Source of the DNA: Dioscorea cayenensis subsp. rotundata | Taxonomy: Eukaryota; Streptophyta; Magnoliopsida; Dioscoreales; Dioscoreaceae | Assembly: GCF_009730915.1 (NCBI RefSeq) | Contig: NW_024088473.1 | Span: 1-64,000 of the forward strand | DNA length: 64,000 bases | Reading direction: 5' to 3' | Part shown: positions 1 to 13,300 of the stretch, piece after piece | Numbering within the stretch: position 1 is the stretch's first letter | Layout: every line of letters begins with the position of its first letter | Made by a program: the position numbers and the translations under genes | The notes under the pieces: model-generated | The model's input: the letters and a program-made list of their open reading frames with translations, nothing else | Told to the model about the DNA's origin: nothing | Databases searched by the model: none

Positions 1-692
1 AAAAACCAAATTAATCAGTTCCATTAGTCTTCTTATCCACTTTATATATGATTCTCTTAAGAATTGCTGCATTATAATGTTCAAAAATATAAAGATCAAC
101 TTTCTACAACATTAACTAACAAAAATCCAAATGTGTTTGTTTCTATGTTTGTATGTGTGTTTCATTTAATTAGTTGCATAAGATAACAAACTCCAAACCA
201 AACACTAGTTGAAAGCAATTGCAGCAATTAAAGAAAGTGTCTTGATTCATCTCCTTGTTCAATCCTCATTCATGGGGTCTACCATCAAATGTGTGTGTAT
301 ACATATAAATTCCACGTATATTGAACATATATATACAAGGGCCACAATTAGTACTACCGGCATCGACCGACGACAATTAACCATCGTCTTCCCGACATCT
401 CACGTGCCCCGCCGGACTCCTACATGTGAGCCCACACCTCCCCCTTTCCTTTACCTTCAATCTCAGGGAACATGGCACCACAAGGTCCACATTCAACATT
501 AATTATGCATGCAATTTAATTTGAACATCATAAGATAACAAATTAATCATTTATATATATACATACACACATACACAATTACATACATATTATTTAATTT
601 TACTGATCACTCTATGTTTACATTTTAATCTATAAACCTCAACCAAGAAATTAAGTAATTATTAACAACATGATGATCAGTGATTTTGTTCA
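1..692. other. AT-rich flank, probable 3' side of the RGF-type peptide gene
   Basis: No convincing coding exon is visible on either strand. The part next to 692 should hold the 3' untranslated region and poly(A) site of the minus-strand peptide gene. The rest is AT-rich sequence with short AT and CA runs. A 97-codon open frame on the plus strand at 209-502 has low-complexity composition and no recognisable domain, so I do not call it a gene. Confidence 0.5.
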
Positions 693-1442
693 TTAGTTAT
701 GGATTGGAGGTTTTCTCTTCGCGGGAGAATAATCCATCCCTGCAATGTCTAAAAGATCAGGATAAGTTTGATGATCATGACCATGATCAGTTGAGTGTTC
801 TTGTTTCTTTTCTCCTTTCAAATCGTATCGGTATCGATCTTTTTCATCATCTTCTTCTTCTTTCCTTAGAATGATCATAAGCTTTCTACTCCTCAGCACT
901 GCATGTCCAACAAATGAAAGAACAATATAATCACATGCAATAATACACATGTAAAACCAAGATCATAAAATCATTTCCACTCTCTCTCTCTCTCACACAG
1001 ACACATATATGTACATACCATTAAATAATACACCAACATTTGCACCATCATCAATCCTTTCTTTCACTGAACTCTTAATCATCTCCTCCTAATATCAAAA
1101 AAACACAAAAAAGAAAACATTATATATCTGTAAAATAATTAATTCTTCCAACTAGAAATTAAAGAAAATCACAAAATGTAAGTAGATATATATATATATA
1201 TACTTACATTATTTCTCACCTCCAAACTCATGACCACTCCTAAAGAAAACAAAGAAAGATACATTTCATAAGAGAGAATTAATCAATACAATGAAACAAA
1301 GACTCAAATCTAATTAAGCTTGATCAACTATATTAATTAATTAATTACCTTGTGCCATGGTGATCACCAAGAAGAGAAGCAAAAGAAAAAACAATATGAA
1401 TGGCATAGTATCAAACCTCATTGGAGAATCAAAGAGAGACAT
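693..1442 (-). CDS. RGF/GLV/CLEL-type secreted signalling peptide precursor
   Basis: Four exons joined in frame give a 129-residue precursor: 1442-1349, 1239-1220, 1088-1019 and 898-693. The N-terminus is a hydrophobic signal peptide rich in Phe, Leu and Ile (about residues 13-31). The middle is charged and variable, and the last residues before the stop are DYSPAKRKPPIHN. The Asp-Tyr start and the PPxHN end match the mature ROOT MERISTEM GROWTH FACTOR/GOLVEN/CLEL peptide. In that family the Tyr is sulfated, a Pro is hydroxylated, and the peptide is secreted to act through leucine-rich-repeat receptor kinases in root meristem and gravitropic growth. Exon 2 is a 20-nt microexon with good AG and GT borders. 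Met8 is an alternative start and would give 122 residues. Family assignment is strong; the exact paralogue cannot be told. Confidence 0.88.
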
Positions 1443-1467
1443 GAAACTAAAATGAGAAGATATACCC

Positions 1468-1475
1468 CTTTTATA
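1468..1475 (-). promoter_or_regulatory. TATA box of the peptide gene
   Basis: On the minus strand the sequence reads TATAAAAG, 25 bp upstream of the first ATG. With the usual spacing of about 30 bp to the transcription start, the first ATG would sit almost at the 5' end of the mRNA. That makes the second in-frame ATG (position 1421) a serious candidate for the real start. Confidence 0.5.
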
Positions 1476-1941
1476 GCATAAAGATGATGGGCATTGTGTC
1501 TTTCAGCATTCAGTCATGCATGCATGGTCCAAATGCCAAGATCTTTATCAACTTTATTTAATATAAAATTAATTACTTAACAGTGATTATATATTGTTAA
1601 AATTAAATTACTTATATTTAATCTTATTTTATAAACTGTCACACTTTCAAGGAAGTATGTTCCCCATAATGAACCCATAAGTAGGATACTATGCATTGTC
1701 CACTAACAATGCATGTTTCTTTGTCTCATCTCTTTTCAAATGCTAATCCTCAATTAGATCAATTTTTTGTTCATTAATCTTAATCAGCTTTATTAAGGAC
1801 ATTTTATATATTGTTCATGTGTTTGGATTAAAGGGAGCACAATAATCAAGGAATAATTAAGATAAATAACACTAAGTTAATTATTTATACATGCACATGA
1901 TACATAGATTATGAAAATAATACAAAAATTCAACTAAGAAT

Positions 1942-2076
1942 ATGGTGAAGAAGGACAAGTCAGCCAAAACGAAGATCGCACTGATGAAAAATGCATGCAT
2001 AAGTGGACAAGTCGAAGACGATGATGTGATGGAGAGGCGGCCGCGTGGTGGCCGGCCGGTCACGAGGGATGTCTAA
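1942..2076 (+). other. Short open frame in a GC-rich island, function unknown
   Basis: An ATG-initiated 44-codon frame begins MVKKDKSAKTK and ends RGGRPVTRDV. The 3' half and the following 60 bases are strikingly GC-rich inside an AT-rich gap. It could be a tiny gene, a gene fragment captured by a transposon, or chance. I recognise no family, and no promoter or splice context supports expression. Confidence 0.15.
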
Positions 2077-2639
2077 GCAAAGTCCGGCAGGCAGACATGA
2101 GGGTGGCGACCCTGCCGGGCCTTGATAGATGCATATCTACTTGCATTTATCTTGACAGGTTTCTCCATGTGACCATTTGATTATAATGTTAATTACTATT
2201 TTATACCTTAACCAACTTGATTAATTACTAACTATATATAACTTATTTTTGTTTATATTTATTATTAATAATGTAATCTTTTGTGGAAGTTCATAAAGAA
2301 ATCACATAAGTTAAAAAAAAGTTTGGATCTTCTTCTTATTTTTATTTATTTATATATTCACTTTTGTATATTTTTAGAATTTTTTTATGTGGTCGGTTAT
2401 ATACAGTGATGTTGATTCAGTGCGGTGGCGCGTGTAAATATTAGAGTTTTAAAATTCAATTACATTCACGAAAGATATTTTGATATAAATAAATAAATCA
2501 AAAAATAAATTAAAATTTTGATTCTAGTGAATGGCCTAAATAAAAATACAACATGATAATTTATGAAAGCCATTCCCAGGACCATTTTGTTTGAAAAGTA
2601 GGTTTGTAGAATCAAGTTTACAAATTTGATAATTATTAA

Positions 2640-2642
<3 letters not shown>

Positions 2643-2688
<46 letters not shown>
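2643..2688. repeat. (AT)n microsatellite
   Basis: Uninterrupted TA dinucleotide run of about 45 bp in intergenic DNA; a likely length-polymorphic locus. Confidence 0.9.
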
Positions 2689-2689
<1 letters not shown>

Positions 2690-3897
2690 AAATACCATTT
2701 ATTTGTTAGTTGCTTTTCGAGATAAATTGTTTTAGATAAATATAGAAACTAAACAAATTAAAATTATAAATGTATAGAAAAGTAATTAAAGAAGCAAAAT
2801 AAGTGAAAGAAAAAAAACGCTGACCACACTAAGATCAAGAAAATCGAAAAAAAATAATTTGTAGGCCAACATTCCCACAAAGGAGAAAACAAAATAAAAA
2901 AAAAAACCAAAATAAATTTAAGTCTAAAGCATTCCAATAGCTTACATAACATCATCTTTTTCCTCTTAACATTTTTTAAGAAAAACTTCATTTAAAATTT
3001 TGGCTCCTATAAAAATATAAATTGTTAATATAAATCATATTTGTTTGTGTATTTTTAATAAAATATTTGTATTGACTACTGTATTTCAATAATTAAAATT
3101 AAACTTAAAATTTCAACAAAGAATGCAATTATTTTTAATTTTTAGCGGAAAGATCATATAAGCAAACAAGTAAGTACAGTGTAAATCAAGTGGGGAATCT
3201 CTTTTAGGGAGATGTCACTTTGGCATAAGAACAAATTCCACCATTCTTTGCTCTTGATGGAAACACATCAAACTCAAAGGATTTGAAAATCCAACAGGTA
3301 GACAAAATATGTCCTTTGACAATTGGCATGTCTTGTTGGTCTCAAGAATATTTAGAAATATTTTTCCTTCATTTTGTAACTAAATGGACATTTTAATAAT
3401 CTATATATTATTAGAATAATTAAACTTCACAGAATTGCATTCTAATCAACTCTATATAGTATATACTTCCAACAAACGAGCAAACTTTTTCTTTTAAAAT
3501 ATGGGTAATTGAGTCTATAACATAGTCAAGATCCTAATTCATTATAATATTGACCCTCTATAATTTAGTTTCAATCCATTATTTTTTAAAATATTTGATT
3601 AAAATAGGAGAAATTAATACTAATTTATTCCAAAATATGGTGCCTTAAATCATAAAGGCCTAATATAGTGGATTTTTTGGAAACCCACAATTTGAAGTGA
3701 CGTGAGCTGTGATACTCTGATTATCAAATACAATTTCAAAATTTTATGTATTTTTTAAAATGTTTGTGGAATCTCTCATCCAATTATATACTTGATTAAA
3801 AAATCCCCTTTATAATCAAGATTGATTGAGCGTCATCAATGAATCTTTTTTTCTTGAAAAATCTATTACAATTTTCCATCTTTTCTTTTATTATTGT

Positions 3898-4011
3898 ACG
3901 GTCACTAAAACATTTCTAATTATTTTGGGTAATTCTTACTCACTTGGTTATTTTTTTTTAATGTTGTTCTAACTCTTATATTTGGTACGGTCACTAAAAC
4001 ATTTCTAATTC
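3898..4011. repeat. Direct repeat of about 25 bp, 87 bp apart
   Basis: The phrase starting TACGGTCACTAAAACATTTC occurs at about 3898 and again at about 3985, each followed by TAATT. The intervening sequence is AT-rich. This is a local duplication; no function is evident. Confidence 0.7.
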
Positions 4012-6217
4012 TTAATATGAATCCACAAGGATGATAACTAGTGTTGGATAAATGGTATTATTCCTCTGTGTTTTTCTTCCCTTCAAAAGCATGAAGTCGG
4101 CAATATTTGGTAGGTGCTAAGAAATTGAAAATGAATAGCCAAAATCATGCACCCAAATGAGGACAAAATGGTAGCTAATGGTCATGCAATTGTACACTTG
4201 TACTCATGTGTTTTTTTGCTTTTTGGTTTTGGAAAAATTTTGCATTATGTAGAAAATGAGATTTGACGCTTTTGGGTTGTATTAATATGTTCTCATTAAA
4301 TTTCTCTCTCTATGTATTGTTTGTTTGTTTGTTTGCTAATAAATAATTTTGTATGTTGCTCTTTATTTGTGTGGATCAGATGTTAAATAACTTCTAGCTC
4401 AAGTTTATGTTTTTTTTTAACGAAAGTCACAAACTCTAATATTTAGAGGTGTACACACGGATTAAAAATTAATAGTCTAATTTACATACTTTCAGCCAGA
4501 GACGAAGGTTTAGACTGCGAGCATGCACCCATAACTTGCGACATGTTACTATTATTGTGCAAATAAGTCTTTAACTTTAGACATTTTGAATGTCTCACCC
4601 TCTTTTTTCTCAATAAATTTAATTATCACTGGACTATGAGCTCTTTGGTTCTAAGTTTATTTCATATAACTATTTTGAATGTAAGTTTTTTTTTTAAGAA
4701 CAAAAGTATGTGTTTTATGTATGTTGGTGGCACTTTATCTTTTTAAATTATAATATTTTTATATGTAGAGCACGAATCAAGTTTTCTTTTAACTACCAAC
4801 AAAAAAAAAACTCATAGTTTTATTTATTTATTTATAATTAAACAAAACATGTAAATATATAATTCAGAAAGTAAAAATGCATTTTGACATTGAGTACAAA
4901 ATTATTTGATTAAGCAATAAATTCAAAGCTCACCAAGCACATAAAAATAACATTTTTTTTTATATACTTTGATTGGTTAAATAAAAACAATCTTTTTTTT
5001 TAAGAATATTAACAGAAAGAGTTAATAATCAATATGGTTAAAATAAAGCACTTTTATATCATGTCCAACAGAATTGTAAATTTGAAAGCCCATTTAAACC
5101 CATATTTGTAATAGTAGCGTTGGGCCGAATTCCAATTTTTTAATTTTTTAATTTACTTTTATTATTTTATTTTTTGGCCCTGTTGTACTTGACACTGGAT
5201 TGGGCCTAAGCACAAAAGGTATACTGATCTGTAAATGGAAGGGTATGCTGTTGGATCAAATGAATTTTAAAAATAAAATAAGAAGCAATTGTAAATTTTA
5301 ATAATCCATATCTAAAATCTTGTTCTTGAATCATGACTTTAATTGTTAGGAAAAAAAACATATCAGAATCTTACTGTTATTAACATGATAACAATATTCT
5401 TTATGTGTTTATCACGAATCAATGGTTAAAAGATGCATTTTGATTTATTACGCTTCATCTTTTTTTTTTATATAATATAATTTTTTAAAAGTCATGTTTT
5501 ACCAGTCAATAAAGATGGAATATATCACTTCATTTTATTTTCCTAATATTTGAGTGTGCTACTTATTTATTTATTTATTATTTTTATATTCATAAAATAA
5601 ATTATGAAAAATATTCATTATAATCTTTAATACATTTGTTATTTATTTATTTTATTATGTAACATACAAATTTTACTTACTTTTAAAACTGAATTTACAT
5701 ATCAATATGACACTTCTGGATGAATAAGTTTTTTGCATAATTCCACATTAAAGACTATACTCAACATTTAAAAAAAATATAAAATAAAATAACAAATATT
5801 TATAAAACAAATAAATATTTCTATACACACATTTTTTTTTGACAAAATAAACAAACCACATCAAAATATTTACTTATATGACGAGTTAATATCTCAACTC
5901 TATGCTCGAGTTAAGGTTCAAACTCCTTTTCTCGACCAAAAACACAAACACTGTGTATCATGTACCAATAGATTAAGAGGTTGTTGGTTGTTGCTTACCC
6001 ACGTTACTTTGATTGAGAAAAACATTTAATTCAATTTTACAAAAATTTTACAAAGAAAAAAAAAACCCCTTAAAAGTGAATGTGCTAAGGTCTGTGGCCC
6101 ATGGGCTTTGAATGAACATATAAAAGCCAATGAACTGAAACTTTTAAAAGCCCATTTTTATCGATTAAACCCAAATCCAATGCACATGGCCCGTGAAGAG
6201 AAGAAAAGAAAAGCGGA

Positions 6218-6220
<3 letters not shown>

Positions 6221-6250
<30 letters not shown>
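6221..6250. repeat. (GA)n run in the 5' leader
   Basis: About 30 bp of uninterrupted AG dinucleotides in the probable first exon. GA/CT tracts near plant transcription starts are common, and GAGA-binding proteins (BBR/BPC) can bind them. Confidence 0.85.
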
Positions 6251-6254
<4 letters not shown>

Positions 6255-6977
6255 CATCCAACGAGACACCCCGGCCTACATTACCAATGTTGTACTTCCT
6301 CACTTCCTCTCTTTCCTTCGTCTCCTCCTAGCCCTTACCCACGGGCAATTTGCCCTTCCTTTGCCCTTCCTTTGCCCTTCTTTCCCTCTAGGTACTTCAA
6401 TCCTATTGTTCGCGTTCTTGGTGTCAATTGATCCTATTTTGTATTTGTGTGTGTGTTCTTTTTCCGTTCTAGATTTCTGGTGTTTGTGTGCTGATGTGGG
6501 GTTATTTTATGAGTTTCGGAGGTTTAAAGATGGGTTATTTGATGGTGTTTTTGTTCTTTTCTTGGAGTGGGATGGACGGGCTCTTTGGTTGGTGGGGTTG
6601 AGTTCTTGAGGTGGGATTGATGGGGGTTTTTTGGATGATTGAATTGAGTTTTTGTGCTTTCTTGTGCTGGGATTGATGGCTTTTTTTTTGGATGATGGGA
6701 TTGGGTTTTTGTGCTTTCTTAGGCGGGATGATGTGTTTTTTTTTTATTGTGTCTGGGTGTGTTTGATTGTGGTTTTGGTATAGGAATATGGTTTCTTGAT
6801 GGTTTTGTAGTGAGAGGGGAGATCTTGGTATTTGTTTTCAAAGCAAAGGGTTGATCTTCAGTGCCAAGATTGCTGCTTGGGCACTTGATGCGCTTGTTGG
6901 TTTGAGTTGAGGGTTGGGGTGATTGATGGAGATTCATTTATTTGGTGTTTCTTCAGATGCTCTCGAATTGAAATATG

Positions 6978-6979
6978 GG

Positions 6980-7050
<71 letters not shown>

Positions 7051-7051
7051 T
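6978..7051. repeat. Compound (TTG)n-(ATT)n microsatellite
   Basis: About 12 TTG units pass directly into about 11 ATT units inside the leader intron. A chance hydrophobic open frame crosses it and is not a gene. Confidence 0.9.
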
Positions 7052-7301
7052 TCTTGTGTTCTTCTTTTTCTCCATATATTGAATTTATTCCTTGTTTTGG
7101 TGTTCCTGAGCTGAATTTGAGGTCTTAATGCATGTCTTGTTCTAGAATGTGGATTTAATGGGATTTGCTTATTGGTTTGGATAGTCTGTTGGTTTGTGAC
7201 TTTAGTGTGTTTTGATGCTATGTGCTTATTGATTCTTGGTTTGATTATTGACTTTGCTTAATTTGATGTTGTTATATGCTCTCTCTTAAGCTTTAGCAAG
7301 G

Positions 7302-10300
7302 ATGAGCTCGAATGAAGTAAACATGTCCACTGGTAAAGAGGTTGAAGATGCTGAGACAACTGTTGAGATAAAAATTAAGACTTTGGATTCTCAAACATAC
7401 ACTTTAAGAGTGAATAAATGTGTAAGTGATTTTTATTGCTTCAAGTTATTAGTATCAATAACGTTGAAGATGCGCATTTTTCTTATTGTGTGACAATATG
7501 ATATTCTATGTCAAACTTCTGGTACTCTAACCATAAAGGTGTATGAGATTGTGATTGAAATTGGGATTAGTTATAATTGCTATCTAAGTGTGGTTCAATG
7601 GGATGTTTCTATTTTACTGGTCCACATTTAATCAAACATTTTGGATTAAACTTCAAGCAAGGAAGTTTTCCTTACATTAGGAGGTTTATGGAAATGCTTG
7701 AGAGGAAGTTGATGTATTATTGTGATGCTTTAATGCTTTATTGAGATATGGTCCCTTAGATCATCCAAACATTGATGCAGCATAATCAGGGACCTATATG
7801 CTCAAAATATGATGTATGATGCAATTGAATAGTGAAATCAGAAAGAAGGTAGCTGGATTTGTGGTGTTTTAATGTACTACTGATTAATATCTTATTGGTT
7901 TTAAATCACAAGTTGTAGTAATAGTAAGTTAGAGGAAAAGGAATGCCAATGACATAACAGGTGGGCCAATTTAATGCGGATTTGACAATGGAAAGATTTT
8001 CGTGATTGCTTGAGCTTTTCTTACTTCATCATGGTTATATCTACCTTTTCATGCAGGTTCCAATTCCTGCATTAAAAGAACAGATAGCTACAGTCACTGG
8101 GGTTCTGTCAGACCAACAGCGTCTAATCTGTCGTGGTAAAGTTTTGAGAGATGATGAGCTTCTCTCAGCATACCGTATCCTTTTTCACTTTCATGTCAGA
8201 ATGAATTTAAAGTTTGTTATTTATTTTTAAAGTCTTTTATGCAGAAATATTAACTATATCTGAAACGATTCAATTTTGATTTGATCCTGATTGAGACTTA
8301 AGGCCAAGCTTAAATTATAAGCCCATGAATTCTGTACCAAGATAAATGGAACAACTTTATCTCTTCTTCGCCAAAATATCTCTAAACCTTGACTTATCAA
8401 GAATCTTAAAACATTATTCAATAGATTTGGAACCACTTCACACTTACCTCACACAAAGAATTCTGTTTCATATGTGGAATTGAATCAAAATGAGATAGGA
8501 TGTGGTAAATTAAAGAGTGTTAATTGCTTTTTCTCAAAAGAAGAAGCAGAAAATTGGATGAGTATGAATTATCTCCTGCCTTAGGCAATTTAGTGACGGG
8601 TATCTCTCTTGTATCAATCAAAATCGAATTTCCTATCTTCTTTCCGCAGAACATGCCTTTGAAGTTTCTTAAAAACCATTTTTTTTTAATTCTTGGGGTT
8701 TCATTGCATTATCTTTAAGACTTGACCAGTGAGATGTCTCTATTATCTTTTTATCATACTGGATTTGGTTTGTTTATTTTTTTTTAATATTGAGAAAATT
8801 TTGAAATTTAGAAAATACTAGAATATCCAACATGGTGTAGGGCCTTAGTCACTGATGAATTTACTAGGATATCATTTGCTTCTGTACTAATGCTTTCCTG
8901 AGTAAGTTGCATTTGTCATCATTATAATCTGTTAATTTGTGATCAACTTTAATTTTCCACCTGTATACATTCTGTTGTAATTCGGTTTTGACGTGATGTT
9001 CTCTCTATGTGTTTCTTCTGTGGTCTTCTGTCTTCTTCTATGTTCTTTTTCGGTTAATAATAAATTGTTCCGTGTTCTCCTTAATGTGGGCTATAGATGT
9101 GGAAGATGGTCACACTTTGCATCTGGTTGTAAGGCATCCAACCCAGGCATCAGCATCTCCATCAACAAGTTTTATGGGGCCAGAGAGTGCAGCTGGGCAA
9201 CCAGGTCCACCATATTAAATAAGAGCATCCCTCTCATTCATTAGTATATTTTTTGGCCTTTGTGATGTGTTTGTGCTCAAATATGAGGTAAATACTAGAG
9301 TTATTCAATCTAAGAGATACAAATAGGTATTCAGATCAAATTGCAATTAGACGACAATTGAGATTTTACATTTGACACTTAATCTGATACTTCTCTTGGT
9401 CTTCTATCCACAAACATAAATATGGTGTAGCAAGATGCAGTATTTACTTGCTTTTATGAAGCTTTGTAGGTTCATCAACCCAGTAACGTCGAATCTTTTT
9501 TATTTTACTGATTACTTGAGATAATATTTTGTGCTAGGTTAACTGTGTAAGTATTGAGGGATCATTCCTTAAGTGGTAATGCATTAAGGCTTTGTTGGAT
9601 ACCATAGTTGCTCTTGTTTGGTACTTAATTTTAATGAAGCAATCGTCTAGGTAAAGGGAAGATATATGTCTTCTATAGATTATCTTGTTTGTCTTAAGTG
9701 ATTGGTTGAGTGGTAGAGGCTAAGAAGAGCTGACAGGGAATTTAATTTTGGCATGTTTGCATGGGTAATTTTGCATAACAGAACTGCAGATGAGAATTTA
9801 GCTTAAACCTGCCAATTAAATTTCCTTATCTAGCATACTTTTTCTTTAAATTTTGATTCTAGTAAAAATTTAGGAATTAGTTTTTAGATTGCTGTTTTGG
9901 TTAAGTGAAATGGAACTGGATTACTATTTTAGCTAAATGAGAGGAAAATAAGATTAAACATAACTAACATGGAAAAGAAGATAGAATAAAGGAGAGAAGG
10001 CTCCAGCCTCAACCTAGTCTCCATGTAGTAACTTAAGATGATATTATGCACTTTTCTTTTCCCTCTGCAGAGGCATTTTAATTATATGTTTGCCTTCCTG
10101 ATGGTCAGTTCAATTTTTTTAAATTTACCTGCTTGCTTGAATTTCTTGATTCCAACATTGTTTTTACTTTTTAGTTCCATAAGCTCTTTTAAGATATTCT
10201 TGGCATCATTTTTAGCAATGGTTTTTCTGTATGCTAGCAAATACTAACTTTCTCTGTGTTACAGCTGCTAATTTTGCTTCTAGCAATGATCACAACCGTG

Positions 10301-13300
10301 GCAATCCATTTACTCACAGCATTGTCTTTGAAGCTGTCAATGTTGGTCAAGGGGATAATTCTTCTATAGGCCTTGGTCAGGTGGTGCTACAGGGACATGA
10401 CCCTCCTATTATGTTTGATAGATTGAGAATTTTTTTAATATATATATATCCTTCTCAAACAGGTTATATCAAGCATTTTGAGTTCTATTTGGTCTGCTAA
10501 TACCACAGCGGGGAACACAAGGACTGACACTAGGGTAAATATCATTTAGTAATCCAGTTTGTTTAGTTTTGCGCATAGCACTTTTTGAAGTTCTACTTGT
10601 TTGAAGCTTATTATGTTTTTGATCAGGAACCAAATTCAGAAAGGCATGGTAGAACGTTGGGTAATCTAAACCGTCAAGATTCTAATCCCCTTCCACAAAG
10701 AGCTGCTCCTGGACTTGGATTTGATTCTCAGCAAACTACTTCTCAAGTGCCAGCTGCAGTTAACCCAGGATATCAACAGCCACTTGTAATGGCTCCCATT
10801 AATTATTCCATTCCCTTTTCTACTTTTGAATCAATTTAGTGGCAATGCTGTGTTTTTGAAGTCTAGTATAGATGCTCGAGTCTAAATATTTGTTTGATCA
10901 TTCTTCTCTTTCAGGTTATTCCTGATTCTTTGGCAACCATTAACGAGTATATAGGTTTTCTTAGGGATGAATTTGCAAGGGAAGGGTTCAGACCTGTTGG
11001 TTGGTTTCTTTCTTGTTGTCCTTCTGTTTTGACCCTTTCGTATTGCCTCTTTGCTTCTAGGATTACCAGATTGTCAAAACATGCGTTCTTTGGCAGGTAA
11101 TGACAACACAGAAGCTCCTGGTACACATTCCACTGAAGGTCAAAATAATGATTTGCAATCTCAGCCAGCCTATAGACAAGGCACCCTGCCCACTCCTGCA
11201 TTTCTAGCAGAAATTGTGCAGGCAACTGGAGACCTCCTCATAGAACAAGCTCGACTATGTCTATCTGTATGTTCTTGACTAAATATTCTCAGTGCTGAAT
11301 TATTTTCTATCCAAATTTTATTTAGATAATGTCTTCATTTATTCAGACAAACCTTGAAGTTGCCTTCTTTATCCATCCTAGCCTTTGTACCTTAACTACA
11401 AATTTATCTGCCTGAGATGAATCCATTGAAGTTTTGTTATAATGCTCTATGTTTTTATACTAGGGATCTTATCTTGAGTTTGTAACACATTTTGCAGGCA
11501 GCAATTTTTACATGAATATGTCATTCCGTGTCATTGCTGTGATTGTAGATTGATTTTCTTCTTTTTTATCTTTTGTCTAGCAATTTGCCAGGCTTCTCGA
11601 GGACCAGACAAATGTGACAGATCCTTTGGCTAGAATGAGTCTTCAGACTACTGCTATGAGAACTGGGACCCTCTTGCAGAATCTGGGCCCATTGCTACTT
11701 GAGCTTGGTCGCACAACCATGACATTGCGCATGGGTCAAGCACCAGTAGGTTTCATGGCTTAAGGTTTCCCCTGTGCCACATGTTAGCATGTTCTCACAA
11801 TTTGAGCACTGTGATATTTGCAGTCAGAAGCTGTGGTTAGCGCTGGACCAGCTGTTTTTATATCTTCATCTGCACCAAACACTTTGATGGTTCAGGTTTT
11901 ATAATTCCTAACTACATATTGAAGTTGTTTATCATGTCACCCTATATCTGCTAAGCTTCGCTTTTGCAGGCTTTTCCTCCATATGCTGGTCCAAGTGCTG
12001 GTCGAATCCATATGGGAGCTACGAGTTTTGGCAGTGTCCATGAAAGTGGTCAACCAATTGGCTCCTCTCATCTTCCTAGAAATGTTGATATACGGATTCA
12101 TGCAGGTTCTAGATGAGTTTATTTTATTATTTTCTCTTTGCAATAAACTTCTGTATATTTTTTTCATCAGCTGTTACTTCAAAGTTTTGTCTCTGTTACT
12201 GACATAGGTCATGTGGTTAATGTTGCATCTGCTAACTTAGGGGAACAGGTTCGAGCGCAAAATGCACAAGAACAAATGGATGCAGTTAGAAATTCTGCTC
12301 GAGTAAATTCCATTCGCCAAGTCTTGGCAGCAGCCTCTGGTAATGAATCTCCTGGCGAGTCTAGGGTTAGACTAGTACCAGTAAGAACAGTGGTTGCATT
12401 ACCTGCTGGTGTCAGCCATTCCCCTTCTGCAGCATCTGGTGGGGGAGTTGGAGTAATATATCCTGTTCTTGCCAGTGTTCAACAAATGAATTCCGGTATA
12501 AATGATGCAAGAGGTTCTCAAGCATCTGCTGGTCTCCATGCTGCTGGCTCTGAGACAGCCCGGCAGGCAACATTTCAATCAACAACCCAAAGGCAGAATC
12601 TGGATCCCAACAGTGCTGGTGCAATGAGTGTTGACAGTCATTTCTCTCCAAATGCTACACCTGGTTCCGAAGCGAATCCTGCTAATATATCGTCTCAGAG
12701 CCAAGGTTAGTATTGATTCTATAGATTCCCATGTAATTTGTGCTTTGATTACACATCAGTTTATGAATATATTGATTGCGTTCTAAATTGTAAATCCTTA
12801 TGAAATGTTGCAGTGAGAAATATAAATTAGCGGAACTGCATTTTGACCAAGTCTATTTTAGAAGCTTAGTGGAGATTGTATTTTTCTATACTTGGTTAAT
12901 ACAGCCATCTTTGTTTGATCCTTCTTTTGGCTTCTGGATGATTTTACTAATTTTATCATAAATTCTATGATTTTCCTTAACTGTTGCTTTAGTTGTTAAA
13001 AATTTGCTAAAGGATGTCAATGATGTGAACTTCAGGGTTTTATTAGTCAGTTTGGATAAAGTGAAATTCGGCAATATTTCTACAAGTATTCAAAACCTCT
13101 TGTCCTTATTTGAGTGGTTAATCCCCTTAGTTACTCCTTTTTGTGTAGTTTGTTTTTCAGTGAGCCAAAACCTAGAATTTATGGTATTAAATTGTTTTGT
13201 GTTCAATCAAATCTGCGTACTTGGCAACAGTTGTTTGAGCTTTATACTTCATCCCAGGTTCCACTCGGGTATACATTTCAAGTCAGCGTGGTGTTGGTGG

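Larger units (their letters stand above)
1476..6180. other. AT-rich intergenic region with simple repeats
   Basis: Long AT-rich stretch with poly(A/T) runs and stop codons in all frames. I see no supported gene. It holds a TA dinucleotide run (about 2643-2688), a near-identical direct repeat of about 25 bp (3898 and 3985), and a short GC-rich island with a 44-codon frame (1942-2076), listed separately. Confidence 0.6.
6181..7301 (+). other. 5' leader exon and leader intron of the CIP73/BAG6-like gene
   Basis: A purine/pyrimidine-rich segment (about 6180-6390) with a GA run and CT-rich stretches looks like a plant 5' untranslated exon. It ends near 6391 at a GTACTT donor. The intron is GT-rich and runs to an acceptor just before the ATG at 7302. 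It includes a compound (TTG)n-(ATT)n microsatellite at about 6978-7051. Leader introns of this kind are common in plant housekeeping genes and often raise expression. Confidence 0.6.

Noticed and set aside
209-502. 97-codon open frame, plus strand
   Set aside because: No domain, odd composition and no promoter or splice context; it lies where the 3' flank of the peptide gene is expected.
2764-2991. Phe-rich 75-codon minus-strand frame
   Set aside because: Produced by poly(A) runs read on the opposite strand; no family features.
6193-6609. 138-codon frame through the GA run
   Set aside because: Starts in a simple repeat, is low complexity, and overlaps the leader exon and intron of the BAG6/CIP73-like gene.
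6907-7128. Hydrophobic frame with long Val/Ile/Leu runs
   Set aside because: It is only a translation of the (TTG)n-(ATT)n microsatellite.
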